From the NCBI GenBank assembly GCA_016649475.1, contig JAENXP010000173.1:1-5982 (forward strand): a DNA stretch of 5,982 nucleotides. Direction: 5' to 3'. This document shows positions 5,932 to 5,982 of the stretch, one piece after another. The notes under the pieces are model-generated. The model was not told the DNA's origin. It ran no database searches and saw only the letters and a program-made list of their open reading frames with translations. This stretch comes from Burkholderiales bacterium (lineage in GTDB: Bacteria; Pseudomonadota; Gammaproteobacteria; Burkholderiales; SG8-39). Made by a program: the position numbers and the translations under genes. The first letter of the stretch is position 1. Every line of letters begins with the position of its first letter.

Positions 5932-5982
5932 GTGCGCGCTACCCGTCGCCTGCCGCGGAATCCGGCCTGCGCGCGAGCGTGC
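5932..5982. other. Unassigned end of window after the rpsT terminator
   Basis: This is a short GC-rich stretch with no start codon and no recognisable signal. Minus-strand frames reach stops at about 5939 and just inside the terminator T-run, so the C-terminal end of a convergent gene beyond the window is possible but cannot be shown. Confidence 0.3.

Overview
The window is a GC-rich stretch of housekeeping chromosome. It most likely comes from a betaproteobacterium. The evidence is the close match of the IleRS, MurJ and S20 protein sequences to proteobacterial forms, together with the arrangement rpsT / murJ / SirB1-like gene and ribF-ileS, which I recall as typical of Betaproteobacteria. 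The genus cannot be fixed from the sequence alone. I see no tRNA, rRNA, CRISPR array, insertion sequence or phage gene.

Layout from low to high coordinates: ileS (N-terminal 235 codons, running off the left edge), ribF, dsbB, a YbhB-type PEBP gene, a SirB1-family transglutaminase-like/TPR gene, and murJ are all on the minus strand. They are read from right to left. rpsT lies on the plus strand, divergent from murJ, and ends in a strong intrinsic terminator. The last ~50 bases hold nothing I can identify.

Probable transcription units, inferred from gaps: murJ plus the SirB1-like gene (13-nt gap), PEBP plus dsbB (21-nt gap, same reading frame), and ribF plus ileS (64-nt gap, with a TATAAT box just ahead of ribF). 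The 137-bp murJ-rpsT intergenic region carries a well-formed sigma70-type promoter for rpsT. It also carries a TATAAT box so close to murJ that the message would start at or near the ATG.

Functionally this is a mix of envelope and translation genes: lipid II flipping (MurJ), disulfide-bond regeneration (DsbB), flavin cofactor synthesis (RibF), isoleucine charging (IleS) and a small-subunit ribosomal protein (S20). Two conserved but poorly understood proteins sit among them. I do not see a new biological system. The points worth a second look are small ones: a cysteine-rich PEBP beside dsbB and in frame with it across one TAG, a possibly leaderless murJ, a four-codon ORF overlapping the ileS start, and a transglutaminase-fold protein without an obvious catalytic cysteine.
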